Both the position numbers and the translations under genes were made by a program. 64,000 bases of DNA, taken from NCBI GenBank assembly GCA_036756705.1, contig DAIOKN010000009.1, positions 1-64,000 of the forward strand, in the 5' to 3' direction. The notes below the pieces were generated by a model that was not told the DNA's origin, ran no database searches, and saw only the letters and a list, made by a program, of their open reading frames with translations. Shown here piece after piece: positions 16,610 to 25,151 of the stretch (its first letter is position 1; each line of letters opens with the position of its first letter). Source of the DNA: Caproicibacter sp002399225 (lineage in GTDB: Bacteria; Bacillota; Clostridia; Oscillospirales; Acutalibacteraceae).

Positions 16610-17503
16610 TTGTTTGGCTATGTGAAACCGCAGAAATCGGAACTTCTTGTACGGGAATTTGAAGAATACAACGGAATCTACTGCTCCCTTTGCAAGAGCC
16701 TCGGAAAAGAATATGGCATGGCGGCGAGGCTCGCCCTGAATTATGACTGCACCTTTTATGCGCTTGTTCTCATCTCGGCCAGTACAAAGCCGTTTCCCAG
16801 TTTTCAAAAGGGAAAGTGTGTGGTCAACCCCTTGAAAAGATGTCTGTTTTGCAAAGAAAATGGGATGGAATTCCGCCAAGCGTCCGCTTTAACTGTCATC
16901 TTACTATACCATAAACTGATAGATGATATCCATGATTCCAAAACGATCAAAAGATTTCTTCACATTCTTGTTTTGCCGATCGTCAGACACGCTTACCGCA
17001 AAGCCGCCGACGATTACCCGCAGATGGGACAAATCGTTTCCGAAGCGATGAAGGAACAGCGCAAAGTCGAAAAGAGCGAGTCGCCGAGTCTGGACCGTTG
17101 TGCGGAACCGACGGCGCACATGCTGGAACAAATCATGGAACTTTCATCTGGAGAGGAACTTTCATCTCCCAGATCGCGCGTGCTGAACCGGTTTGGCTAC
17201 TATCTGGGCCGCTGGGTTTATTTTATCGATGCGGCAGACGATTTGCAGGATGATCTTAAGAAGGGGACTTTTAACCCGCTTACTGTTCGGTTCCGTTTGA
17301 ACGTTACGAGCAAATGGGACAAGATCCGGGAAGCAAAAACTTTTGCCAACGAGATTTTGAACCAAACGCTGTCGCAGTTAGATGCGGCTTCTAATCTGAT
17401 GGAGACGAACCTCTTGGGACCGATTGTCCGGAATGTTGTTTTTCTGGGGCTGCCTCAGATGCAAAAGGAACTATTGTTTAAGAGGGAGAAAACGAATGTC
17501 TGA
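16610..17503 (+). CDS. DUF5685-family protein
   Basis: A 297-residue protein of the DUF5685 type, recognized by its N-terminus FGYVKPQKSELLVREFEEYN followed by YCSLCKSLG. It is largely helical, with a Cys pair at YCSLC and CLFCKENG further on, and conserved DD-containing segments (HKLIDDIHD, FIDAADDLQDDL). The DD pattern and all-alpha character recall prenyl-synthase-like folds, but this is only a resemblance. The TTG at 16610 is preferred over ATG 16601 because AAGGATGAT (16597-16605) is the Shine-Dalgarno and FGYVKP is the conserved start. Overlaps the J-domain gene by 8 nt. Confidence 0.85.
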   Translation: MFGYVKPQKSELLVREFEEYNGIYCSLCKSLGKEYGMAARLALNYDCTFYALVLISASTKPFPSFQKGKCVVNPLKRCLFCKENGMEFRQASALTVILLYHKLIDDIHDSKTIKRFLHILVLPIVRHAYRKAADDYPQMGQIVSEAMKEQRKVEKSESPSLDRCAEPTAHMLEQIMELSSGEELSSPRSRVLNRFGYYLGRWVYFIDAADDLQDDLKKGTFNPLTVRFRLNVTSKWDKIREAKTFANEILNQTLSQLDAASNLMETNLLGPIVRNVVFLGLPQMQKELLFKREKTNV

Positions 17504-18116
17504 TCCTTACAGAGTCCTTGGAGTGTCACCGAATGCGACAGATGAGGAAGTGAAAACTGCCTATCGGAAGCTTGCCAAAAAGTACCATCCGGACAATTAT
17601 GCAGACAGTCCTTTGGCTGACCTTGCCGGGGAAAAAATGAAAGAGGTCAACGAGGCATACGACCAGATCACCAAGGAACGCAAGCAGAGAAAAAGAGGCC
17701 CGCAGGGCGGCTATGCCAACTCCAATGGATATTCGGCCCAAAACACAGAGTTTTACGATGTGCGCAGCCTGATCAATGCGGGCAGAATTGCGGATGCCGA
17801 ACAGATTTTGGACGGAGTTCCAATCGAAAGGAGAAACGCCGAGTGGTATTTCTTGAAGGGAACCGTGCTTTTCAGCCGCGGATGGTTGGACGAGGCCTAT
17901 AACGATTTTGCCGCAGCCTGTCGTATGGATCCCTCCAATGGGGAGTACCGCGCCGCATTGAATCAAGTGACGAATCAGCGCAACGGCATGTTTGGGGGCT
18001 ACAACCCGAATGTTCCGCAGTACGGCGGAGTAGGCGGCTGCGACTTGTGCACCTCTCTCTGCCTAGCCAACATGTGCTGCAACTGCTTTGGAGGGAATAT
18101 CTATCCGTGTTGCTGA
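17496..18116 (+). CDS. J-domain protein with TPR-like region and Cys-rich tail
   Basis: A 206-residue DnaJ-like cochaperone, probably stimulating DnaK on a specific client. The J domain spans residues 3-70 with HPD at 31-33. Residues 100-165 form TPR-like helices (LINAGRIADAEQILDGVP, WYFLKGTVLFSRGWLDEAYNDF). The tail is Gly/Asn-rich and ends with a dense Cys cluster (CDLC, CLANMCCNCFGG, CC), suggesting metal or lipid modification. It lacks the DnaJ zinc finger and C-terminal domain. The ATG at 17496 has AGAGGGAG upstream and overlaps the DUF5685 gene, so the two are translated together. Confidence 0.88.
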   Translation: MSDPYRVLGVSPNATDEEVKTAYRKLAKKYHPDNYADSPLADLAGEKMKEVNEAYDQITKERKQRKRGPQGGYANSNGYSAQNTEFYDVRSLINAGRIADAEQILDGVPIERRNAEWYFLKGTVLFSRGWLDEAYNDFAAACRMDPSNGEYRAALNQVTNQRNGMFGGYNPNVPQYGGVGGCDLCTSLCLANMCCNCFGGNIYPCC

Positions 18117-18146
18117 CAAAACTTTTTGCGCCGGAGGGGATTTTGT

Positions 18147-18689
18147 TTGAATCATAGTCTTCGTTTGGCTTTCTGTTCCATGACTGCCGCGCTTGGAACA
18201 GCCATTATGTTTTTAACGGGTTTCGTCCCGATCGGAACCTATGTGCTGCCGGCTTTTGCCGGAATTCTTTCGATTTTCGTGGTGGCTGAGGCCGGAACAA
18301 AATGGGCATTGAGCGTGTATGCGGTGCAGTCTGTCCTCTCCGTCGTGTTGGCGGCGGACAAGGAGGCTGTTTTGTGTTTTATCCTGTTTTTTGGCTATTA
18401 CCCGATTCTCAAGGCTGTTTTAGAAGGCCATCTGCACCTGCGGTGGATTCGGGCCGCGGCAAAGCTGGCTGTGTTTAATGCGGCAGTGGTGTTTGGCTTC
18501 TGGTTTTCGGTAAAATTTCTCGGAGTTCCGATGGACAGTTTCCTGATTTTCGGCTCCCATGTTCTGTGGCTGTCGTTGCTGGCCGGAAATTTCGTCTTTC
18601 TGGTTTATGATTATGCGATATCTCTTTTAGTCATCGAATATTACAATCGATTACACCCTCTGCTAAAAAAGTGGCTTTCTATGAAATAG
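18147..18689 (+). CDS. Multi-pass membrane protein of unknown function
   Basis: A 180-residue protein with about five hydrophobic segments (starting LRLAFCSMTAALGTAIMFL and VLPAFAGILSIFVVAEAG). I cannot name the family with certainty; the size and small-residue-rich helices resemble ECF transporter S components. The TTG at 18147 is chosen since GGAGGGGA (18133-18140) lies 6 nt upstream, while the TTG at 18126 lies before that site. It follows the J-domain gene by 30 nt, so DUF5685, J-domain protein and this membrane protein probably form one operon. Confidence 0.75.
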   Translation: MNHSLRLAFCSMTAALGTAIMFLTGFVPIGTYVLPAFAGILSIFVVAEAGTKWALSVYAVQSVLSVVLAADKEAVLCFILFFGYYPILKAVLEGHLHLRWIRAAAKLAVFNAAVVFGFWFSVKFLGVPMDSFLIFGSHVLWLSLLAGNFVFLVYDYAISLLVIEYYNRLHPLLKKWLSMK

Positions 18690-18869
18690 CAGGCCCATCA
18701 TCCTGCATGAGCGGTAAGTTCACACTTGATTTTTAGCAGTTGCGGAATTAAAATAAAAACGGGCACGGAAATATTGATATCCGGTCAATCTTTTTTGTAC
18801 GGGAATATTCCGGGTTCGGCAATACCGCGCAGGCCGTTCCAAAGGGGAAGCGCGCGGAGAAAAGGCGGA

Positions 18870-19748
18870 ATGAAAATGGACAATTTGCTAGCTGTGAGAA
18901 TCCAGAATAAAATGGACAGCTTTTCAAAAGGCCAAAAGAGGATCGCAGCTTACATTGAAGAGCATTACGACAAAGTCGCTTTTATGACGGCGTCAAAGTT
19001 AGGGGCCACCGTCGGGGTCAGCGAATCGACCGTGGTGCGTTTTGCCACGCAGATCGGGTATTCGGGGTACCCGCAGCTTCAGCAGGCAATTCAGGAAATG
19101 ATCCGGAATAAACTGACTTCTTTTCAACGCATGGAAGTGACGATGGACCGCATCGGTGATTCAGATGTGCTGGATTTTGTCTTTAATCAAGATATCGACG
19201 TGATTCGCCGCACGATGGAAGAGACCAATCACGAAAATTTTTATAAAGCCGTCGATGCCATTGTCGCTTCCAGAAAAATTTATATTTTGGCGGCAAGAAG
19301 TGCGCTGGCGCTCGGAACTTTCCTTTCTTATTATTTTAATCTGCTGTTTGAAAACGTTTTGCTGGTGCAGTCTACCAGCGAAGGGGAAATTTTCGAACAA
19401 ATGATCCGCATTGACAACAGAGATGCCGTCATTGGCATCAGTTTTCCCCGTTACTCAAGAAAAATTGCCAAGGCGATGAAGTTTGCCCATGACCGAAAAG
19501 CAAAAGTCATTGCCATTACAGACAGTTCCGCATCGCCCATTGCAAAGAGCTCCGACTGTATTTTGCTGGCGAAGAGCGAAATAGCCTCCATTGTCGATTC
19601 GCTCTGTGCGCCGCTCAGTCTGATCAACGCGCTGATTGTGGCGACTTCGTTGAAAAAATCCGAAGAATCGAAAAAAATCTTTCAGAATCTGGAGGATATC
19701 TGGGATGCTTACGGTGTCTATGAAAAGGTGGATGGCAGCTCAAATTGA
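18870..19748 (+). CDS. MurR/RpiR-family transcriptional regulator
   Basis: A 292-residue DNA-binding sensor. It has the N-terminal RpiR helix-turn-helix (SFSKGQKRIAAYIEEHYDK, then LGATVGVSESTVVRFATQIGY) and a C-terminal SIS domain (about 125-260) that binds sugar phosphates in this family (KIYILAARSALALG, DAVIGISFPRYSRK, VIAITDSSASPIA). ATG 18870 has GGAGA nine bases upstream; ATG 18876, two codons later, with AAGGCGG seven bases upstream, is an equally good choice. The ligand is unknown. It overlaps the flavoprotein gene by 4 nt. The 180-nt gap before it contains no clear sigma-A promoter; ATTGA/TCAAT and GGAATATTCC repeats are visible near 18774-18810. Confidence 0.9.
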   Translation: MKMDNLLAVRIQNKMDSFSKGQKRIAAYIEEHYDKVAFMTASKLGATVGVSESTVVRFATQIGYSGYPQLQQAIQEMIRNKLTSFQRMEVTMDRIGDSDVLDFVFNQDIDVIRRTMEETNHENFYKAVDAIVASRKIYILAARSALALGTFLSYYFNLLFENVLLVQSTSEGEIFEQMIRIDNRDAVIGISFPRYSRKIAKAMKFAHDRKAKVIAITDSSASPIAKSSDCILLAKSEIASIVDSLCAPLSLINALIVATSLKKSEESKKIFQNLEDIWDAYGVYEKVDGSSN

Positions 19749-20992
19749 ACTTTGATGTTTTAGTAATCGGTTCGGGGGCCGCCGGGATGATCGCGGCCGG
19801 CACCGCCGCTCAAAGAGGTCTGCGGGTTTGCCTGCTTGAAAAAAATATAAAGCCAGGCAGAAAGTTGGGAATCACAGGCAAGGGGCGGTGCAATTTGACA
19901 AACGACTGCACCGTGCAGGATTTTATCGCTTCCGTAGTGACAAACGGGCGGTTCCTCTTCGGCGCGGCTTCCCGCTTTTCTCCGCATGACGTGATGCGGT
20001 TTTTTGAAGGACTTGGACTGCCGCTGAAAACAGAACGCGGAAACCGGGTGTTCCCGCAGTCGGATCATGCGGCGGACGTTGTCGCTGCGCTGGCAAAGTT
20101 TGTAAAGTCATCGGGAGTTACACTGCGGACGGGATCTCCTGCGGAACGGCTTTTGCTGGCCGGCGGGCATGTCTGCGGGGCGGAACTGAAAAGCGGTGAA
20201 AAGATTCAGGCTGAAAACGTAATCGTCTGTTGCGGGGGCAGGTCTTACCCCGCGACAGGCTCTACTGGCGACGGATATCGTCTGGCAAAGCAGGCAGGCC
20301 ATCGCATAATGCCGCTGCAGCCGTCTCTGGTGCCTCTGGTGGCCCGTGAAAGGGACTGCGCGGATATGATGGGCCTCTCGCTGAAAAATGTCTCCATCCG
20401 CGTTGTGGACACCGAAAACGGCAAGATCATTTACAAAGCGTTCGGGGAACTCCTTTTTACACATTTTGGTCTGTCCGGACCAGTCATTCTCAGTGCAAGC
20501 GCCCAGATGCGCCATATGGCGCCCGGCCGGTACCGGGTGGAGATCGATTTAAAGCCGGCTCTCAGCCCTGAAAAGCTGGACGCCCGCCTGCTGCGGGAAT
20601 TTGGGGCAAACCAAAACCGGGATTTTCAAAATTCCCTCTCCGCGCTTTTGCCGAAAGCTATGATTCCGGTCGCGGTGCGCAGATCCGGGATCCTTCCTCA
20701 CCTGAAGTGCAACCTGATTACCCGGGAAATGCGCCAGAAATTTGCAGCCCTGCTGAAATCGTTTTCCGTCACGATTGAGGCGTTTCGCCCCATGGAAGAA
20801 GCAATTGTTACCTCGGGCGGAGTATCCGTGCATGAAATCGACCCGAAAACCATGCAGTCACGGCTTGTAAAGGGGCTGTACTTTGCAGGAGAAGTTCTGG
20901 ATGTGGACGCTTACACGGGCGGATATAATCTTCAGATTGCTTTTTCCACCGGCCGGCTGGCCGGAAATTCTGTTGGAAAGCAGGAAAATTGA
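19745..20992 (+). CDS. BaiN/HI0933-family FAD-dependent oxidoreductase
   Basis: A 415-residue flavoprotein of the HI0933/YhiN/BaiN family (aminoacetone oxidase-like; physiological substrate generally unknown). The N-terminal dinucleotide-binding fold reads VLVIGSGAAGMIAAGTAA, followed by EKNIKPGRKLGITGKGRCNLTN, a strong family signature. Further hallmarks are RSYPATGSTGDGY, FGLSGPVIL, VTSGGVSVHEIDPKTMQS and the closing GLYFAGEVLDVDAYTGGYNLQ. The TTG start overlaps the regulator's stop (TTGA). The gene also lies directly before cmk, an arrangement common in Clostridia. Confidence 0.92.
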   Translation: MNFDVLVIGSGAAGMIAAGTAAQRGLRVCLLEKNIKPGRKLGITGKGRCNLTNDCTVQDFIASVVTNGRFLFGAASRFSPHDVMRFFEGLGLPLKTERGNRVFPQSDHAADVVAALAKFVKSSGVTLRTGSPAERLLLAGGHVCGAELKSGEKIQAENVIVCCGGRSYPATGSTGDGYRLAKQAGHRIMPLQPSLVPLVARERDCADMMGLSLKNVSIRVVDTENGKIIYKAFGELLFTHFGLSGPVILSASAQMRHMAPGRYRVEIDLKPALSPEKLDARLLREFGANQNRDFQNSLSALLPKAMIPVAVRRSGILPHLKCNLITREMRQKFAALLKSFSVTIEAFRPMEEAIVTSGGVSVHEIDPKTMQSRLVKGLYFAGEVLDVDAYTGGYNLQIAFSTGRLAGNSVGKQEN

Positions 20993-20993
20993 C

Positions 20994-21677
20994 ATGATTG
21001 CAGTTGCAATTGACGGGCCGGCCGGTGCCGGAAAAAGTACGGTTGCCAAGCAGGCGGCGAAAGCTGTCGGCTTTATTTATGTGGACACCGGGGCCCTTTA
21101 CCGCGCCGTTGGCCTTTATATGCTGCAAAAGGGAATCAATCTTTCCGATCCAGGGGCCGTTTGTGCGGAACTTTCCAATGTTACGGTCTCCCTGGCCTTT
21201 CAAAAGGGAGAACAGAAAGTGCTGCTCAGCAGCAAGGACGTGACTTCGTCCATCCGGTCGGAAGAGGTTTCTAATGCAGCTTCTGTAGTTTCCGCCATTC
21301 CGGAGGTGCGGCGTTTCCTTTTTTCCATGCAGAGGGAAATTGCCGCAAAGCAGAACGTAGTGATGGACGGCAGGGACATCGGCACGGTCGTTCTTCCGAA
21401 CGCCCAGGTGAAAATTTTCATGACTGCTTCCCAGGAAGAACGGGCAAAAAGGAGATACAAAGAGTTGCGGCAAAAGGGAAAAGCATCGGAATACTCCGAT
21501 GTCTTAAAGGATATGATCCGGCGGGACTCTCAGGATGCGCACCGCACAGTTGCTCCCATGGTACCCGCAAAGGACTCCATCCTTCTCGATACGACCGGAT
21601 ACACCCTGGAGCAATCCGTTGGGCGGGTTGTAGAAATGATACAGTCTTATCTGAAAAATTCGAAGGGAAATCGGTGA
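20994..21677 (+). CDS. cmk: Cytidylate kinase
   Basis: Phosphorylates CMP and dCMP with ATP in pyrimidine nucleotide salvage. The 227-residue protein has the P-loop GPAGAGKS at residues 8-15, YVDTGALYRAV near 31, the conserved VVMDGRDIGTVVLPNA segment and RRDSQDAHRTVAPM near 180. The ATG at 20994 is chosen: an AGGAAA Shine-Dalgarno precedes it and the P-loop falls at the right distance. It lies one nucleotide after the flavoprotein stop. plsC and ispH-rpsA follow, the usual Clostridial order. Confidence 0.96.
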   Translation: MIAVAIDGPAGAGKSTVAKQAAKAVGFIYVDTGALYRAVGLYMLQKGINLSDPGAVCAELSNVTVSLAFQKGEQKVLLSSKDVTSSIRSEEVSNAASVVSAIPEVRRFLFSMQREIAAKQNVVMDGRDIGTVVLPNAQVKIFMTASQEERAKRRYKELRQKGKASEYSDVLKDMIRRDSQDAHRTVAPMVPAKDSILLDTTGYTLEQSVGRVVEMIQSYLKNSKGNR

Positions 21678-21681
21678 AATT

Positions 21682-22323
21682 ATGAAGCGCACTCCACTCT
21701 ATATCTTTGCAAGAACCTTTTTACCTTGGTTCTTTCGGACCGTTATGCCCATACGGGTCAGAGGCATCGAAAATCTGCCCAAAAACAGCAGAACAATCCT
21801 CTGCTGTAACCATATGAGCATGTCGGATCCCCTTCGGGTGGCTTATAGTCAAAAACAGCAAATCTATTTCATGGCCAAAAAAGAATTATTCCACAATAAA
21901 CTGATTTCGGTTGTGATCTCCGGGCTGGGCGCTTTTCCGGTTTCAAGAGGAAAGGGAGACAAAACAGCCATTTACAGAGCAAAAGATATTTTGAATCAAG
22001 GGGGAATTTTGGGAATCTTTATTGAAGGGACCCGATCCAAAGATGGAAATTTCCTCCGCCCAAAATCCGGAGCCGTCATGCTGGCGCACCTTTGCCATGC
22101 TCCGGTTGTCCCCTGCTGTATCACGCCAAAGAAGGGCAGGCTCCCGCGGCTGTTCCATGCGTGCTATGTTTCATATGGCGCCCCAATTTCAGAAGAAGAA
22201 CTCGGAATTCAGAACGGAACACCTTCGGAATACCGAAAAGCCAGCCTGCTGGTCATGCAGCGCATTGCACGGCTTCGGGAGGAAGACCTCGGTTCTTCTG
22301 TGTGCCAAGCTGCAGCAAAATAA
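21682..22323 (+). CDS. plsC: 1-acyl-sn-glycerol-3-phosphate acyltransferase
   Basis: Transfers an acyl group to the sn-2 position of lysophosphatidic acid to form phosphatidic acid at the membrane. The 213-residue protein has the catalytic HX4D motif (H44...D49 in CCNHMSMSDP), the FPVSRG block near 85 and EGTRS at 115-119, plus a hydrophobic N-terminus. GGTGA precedes the ATG, 4 nt after cmk, so the two genes are cotranscribed. Length is typical for the bacterial family. Confidence 0.94.
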   Translation: MKRTPLYIFARTFLPWFFRTVMPIRVRGIENLPKNSRTILCCNHMSMSDPLRVAYSQKQQIYFMAKKELFHNKLISVVISGLGAFPVSRGKGDKTAIYRAKDILNQGGILGIFIEGTRSKDGNFLRPKSGAVMLAHLCHAPVVPCCITPKKGRLPRLFHACYVSYGAPISEEELGIQNGTPSEYRKASLLVMQRIARLREEDLGSSVCQAAAK

Positions 22324-22371
22324 TCGGGAGCTATTTTTTTCCTTTTTCGGCTTGTTGCTAGAGGTGAAGTT

Positions 22372-24369
22372 ATGAAAATTATTGTTGCAAAATCAGCCGG
22401 GTTCTGCTTTGGGGTCAACCGTGCGGTTCAAATGGTAGACCGGCTGCTGGAAGAGGGGAAAAAAGTCTGCACCCTGGGGCCGATTATTCATAATCCTCAG
22501 ACCCTGCGGAATTTCCAGCAGCGCGGCGTAAAGATTGTCAGTCTCCCTGCCGAAGTCCCGGCCGGAGCAACTTTGGTGATCCGCTCCCACGGAGTTGCCG
22601 AAAACCTGCTTCAGGAGATTGGAGCCCGGAAAATCACTTGCTGCAATGCCACTTGTCCATTTGTTCAAAAAATACAAAAGATCGTGTTGAAAGAATCAAA
22701 AAAGGGAAAAACAATTCTGATTGCAGGGGACGCTTCCCACCCGGAAGTCAAAGGGATCGTCGGCCATTGCCACAGCCGTTGTTTGGTGTTTAAAGATGCT
22801 GATGAGCTGCGGAAAATTTTGGCGGATGTCCTGCTTGACCCGGAAGAACCTGTTTGTGCCGTATCGCAGACAACATTTCGTGTAGGGGAATGGAAAATTT
22901 GTTCGGAAATCATCAAAAAGGTATATACAAATGCCTCAGTTTTTGATACAATATGTAATGCAACTGCGATACGTCAGTCCGAAGCGGCTGAATTGTCGCA
23001 GAAGTGTGATGCAATGGTCGTAATCGGAGGAAAACAGAGTTCCAATACCGCCAAACTTTTTGAATTGTGCAAAAAGAATTGTGTCACTTATCTTGTCGAA
23101 TCTGCAGATGAGCTTCCGCTGTCGGCCTTTTGCCGAGCCAGGTGTATTGGCATTACTGCGGGCGCGTCTACGCCGGCAAGCATTATAAAGGAGGTACTTG
23201 ATACCATGTCAGAAATCAACCAGGGAGCCGATCCCAAAGAAAATAATACCGAGGGAAGCTTTGAGGAAATGCTCGAAGAGTCTCTTAAATCTTTAAATAC
23301 AGATGAAAAGGTGCACGGAGTTGTTGTGGGAGTAACTCCCAGCGAAGTTCTGGTGGATGTGGGAAGAAAACAAGCGGGATATATCCCTGCCGCCGAACTT
23401 TCGGCTGATCCGAACGCGAAACCGGAAGACCTGGTCAAAGTGGGGGATGAGATGGATCTGCTCATCATGCGCACAAATGATCAGGAAGGGACCATCATGC
23501 TTTCCAAAAAGCGCTTGGATGCCACAAAAGGATGGGAAAAAATCGTTGCTGCAGAAGAAGATCAGTCTGTCCTTGAAGGTGTGGTTTCTGAGATTATTAA
23601 AGGCGGCGTGATCGCCGTAACAAACGGCGTACGCATCTTTATCCCCGCTTCCCAGGCAACGGCGTCCCGCAACGATCCGATTGAAGATCTTCTTAAAAAA
23701 GATGTAAAATTCCGAATTATCGAAGTGAACCGCAATCGCAAGCGCGCAGTTGGTTCCATCCGTTCAGTCTTAAAAGATGAGCGGAAGGCTCTGGCCGAAA
23801 AATTCTGGGAGACTGCGGAAGTCGGCAAAGTCTACACGGGTGTTGTGAAATCGCTTACCTCTTACGGCGCATTCGTCGATCTGGGCGGAATTGACGGTAT
23901 GATTCATATTTCCGAACTTTCGTGGACCAGGATCAAGCATCCTTCGGAAGTAGTCAACATCGGAGACACCGTAACGGTTTACATTAAAGGTTTGGACAGA
24001 GAAAAGGGAAAGATTTCCCTTGGATACAAGAAGCCGGAAGATAATCCGTGGGAGATTTTGAAGCGTGAATATCCGGTCGGCAACGTTGTCGAAGTGAAAA
24101 TTGTCGGGATGACTTCTTTTGGGGCTTTTGCCCAGGTAATTCCGGGGATTGACGGTCTGATTCACATCTCTCAGATTGCCGATCATCGGATTGAAAAACC
24201 TCAGGATGTTTTAAAGATGAATCAGGTTGTCAAAGTAAAAATCACCGATATTGATTTTGACAGACACCGTGTCAGCCTTTCGATCCGCGCTTTGCTGGAA
24301 GAGGAAGCAGAGAAGGAAAGTTCTGCGGAATCGAATGAAAACGGAACAGACGAAAAAACATCTGAATAA
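22372..24369 (+). CDS. ispH: IspH-ribosomal protein S1 fusion
   Basis: A 665-residue fusion. Residues 1-278 are 4-hydroxy-3-methylbut-2-enyl diphosphate reductase, the last enzyme of the MEP isoprenoid pathway, with the three iron-sulfur cysteines C12, C95 and C195 and the motifs AGFCFGVNRAV and RSHGVAENLL. Residues 310-640 hold four S1 RNA-binding repeats (about 312-378, 399-462, 484-551, 569-636), as in 30S protein S1 (rpsA). The same fusion is known in many Clostridia. An AAAGGAGGT Shine-Dalgarno (23187-23195) lies 11 nt before in-frame ATG 23206 (residue 279), at the exact domain junction, so separate S1 may also be made. Confidence 0.95.
   Translation: MKIIVAKSAGFCFGVNRAVQMVDRLLEEGKKVCTLGPIIHNPQTLRNFQQRGVKIVSLPAEVPAGATLVIRSHGVAENLLQEIGARKITCCNATCPFVQKIQKIVLKESKKGKTILIAGDASHPEVKGIVGHCHSRCLVFKDADELRKILADVLLDPEEPVCAVSQTTFRVGEWKICSEIIKKVYTNASVFDTICNATAIRQSEAAELSQKCDAMVVIGGKQSSNTAKLFELCKKNCVTYLVESADELPLSAFCRARCIGITAGASTPASIIKEVLDTMSEINQGADPKENNTEGSFEEMLEESLKSLNTDEKVHGVVVGVTPSEVLVDVGRKQAGYIPAAELSADPNAKPEDLVKVGDEMDLLIMRTNDQEGTIMLSKKRLDATKGWEKIVAAEEDQSVLEGVVSEIIKGGVIAVTNGVRIFIPASQATASRNDPIEDLLKKDVKFRIIEVNRNRKRAVGSIRSVLKDERKALAEKFWETAEVGKVYTGVVKSLTSYGAFVDLGGIDGMIHISELSWTRIKHPSEVVNIGDTVTVYIKGLDREKGKISLGYKKPEDNPWEILKREYPVGNVVEVKIVGMTSFGAFAQVIPGIDGLIHISQIADHRIEKPQDVLKMNQVVKVKITDIDFDRHRVSLSIRALLEEEAEKESSAESNENGTDEKTSE
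23187..23208 (+). promoter_or_regulatory. Internal Shine-Dalgarno and start at the IspH-S1 junction
   Basis: AAAGGAGGT (23187-23195) and ATG (23206-23208), in frame with the fusion and separated by 11 nt from the GGAGG core. The spacing is slightly long but the match is perfect. It would start a 387-residue protein containing all four S1 repeats. Confidence 0.6.
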
Positions 24370-24393
24370 GAAAATTTCCCTGGTTTGATTCGG

Positions 24394-24432
24394 CAGGCAC
24401 AAAGATTCGAAAGTTTCTTTGTGCCTGTTTTA
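24394..24432 (+). terminator. Terminator after ispH-rpsA
   Basis: Perfect 11-bp stem CAGGCACAAAG/CTTTGTGCCTG (24394-24404, 24417-24427), 12-nt loop, then TTTTATT. Confidence 0.85.
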
Positions 24433-24455
24433 TTCACATTATGGTTTCTCCCTGT

Positions 24456-24472
24456 GTATTATGGAATAATAC
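24456..24472 (+). promoter_or_regulatory. Palindrome upstream of yunB
   Basis: GTATTAT-GGA-ATAATAC, a perfect 7-bp inverted repeat 20 nt before the yunB start. It may be an operator or a small leader hairpin; no recognizable sigma-E -10 (CATACAAT-like) box was found with it. Confidence 0.35.
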
Positions 24473-24491
24473 CATTTGGGAGGTGCGTCCG

Positions 24492-25121
24492 ATGAGGCGC
24501 AGGAACCGGAATCCAATGCCTGTCCGCGGAAAACTGTTCCTTCTCATAATCGTCTTCATTGCGTTTATACTAGTTTTCAACAGTCAGATTCGCCCGGTGA
24601 TCGGCTCCATTTCGGCGAACGAAGCTAAAATCCAGTCGATTAACACCATTAACAACGCGGTAATGGAAGAACTGAACCGGGAAAACATTTCCTACGATGA
24701 TCTGATCACCGTTGAACGCGGCAATGACGGCAATGTTTTAGCTGTCACCACCAATATGGTCAAAATGAATGAACTCAAAGCAAAAATCATCTCAGACATT
24801 CAGGGTAAATTAAATAATGATACATATTCGACCGTCTGGGTTCCTCTTGGTACTTTGATCGGCGGCGACTTTTTTCACGGGAAAGGTCCCAATATTGCGC
24901 TGAAAGCTTCACTTTCCGGCGATGTGACCGCCGAATTCAACAGCACGCTGACTTCGGCCGGAATCAACCAGACGAAACATCAAATTTACCTGGATGTTTC
25001 CACAAGCATTTATTCTTTTTTACCCGGATTTGATACCACAACGGATGTCAAAACAAATATTCTGGTCGCTGAAACAGTCATCGTTGGCTCCGTGCCGCAG
25101 GTGGTTGCCAATTGGGACTAA
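24492..25121 (+). CDS. yunB: Sporulation protein YunB
   Basis: A 209-residue protein of the YunB family, expressed in the Bacillus mother cell and needed for efficient sporulation; biochemical role unknown. It has one N-terminal membrane segment (residues 12-32, LFLLIIVFIAFILVFNSQIRP) and an extracytoplasmic domain with family segments NTINNAVMEEL, VPLGTLIGG and VAETVIVGSVPQ. The ATG at 24492 has GGGAGGTG about 8 nt upstream. In Bacillus the gene is sigma-E controlled; here I see a palindrome but no clear sigma-E box. ligA follows after 30 nt. Confidence 0.88.
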   Translation: MRRRNRNPMPVRGKLFLLIIVFIAFILVFNSQIRPVIGSISANEAKIQSINTINNAVMEELNRENISYDDLITVERGNDGNVLAVTTNMVKMNELKAKIISDIQGKLNNDTYSTVWVPLGTLIGGDFFHGKGPNIALKASLSGDVTAEFNSTLTSAGINQTKHQIYLDVSTSIYSFLPGFDTTTDVKTNILVAETVIVGSVPQVVANWD

Positions 25122-25151
25122 AGCGCCGGGATTGGACAGGAGGAGGAAAAA

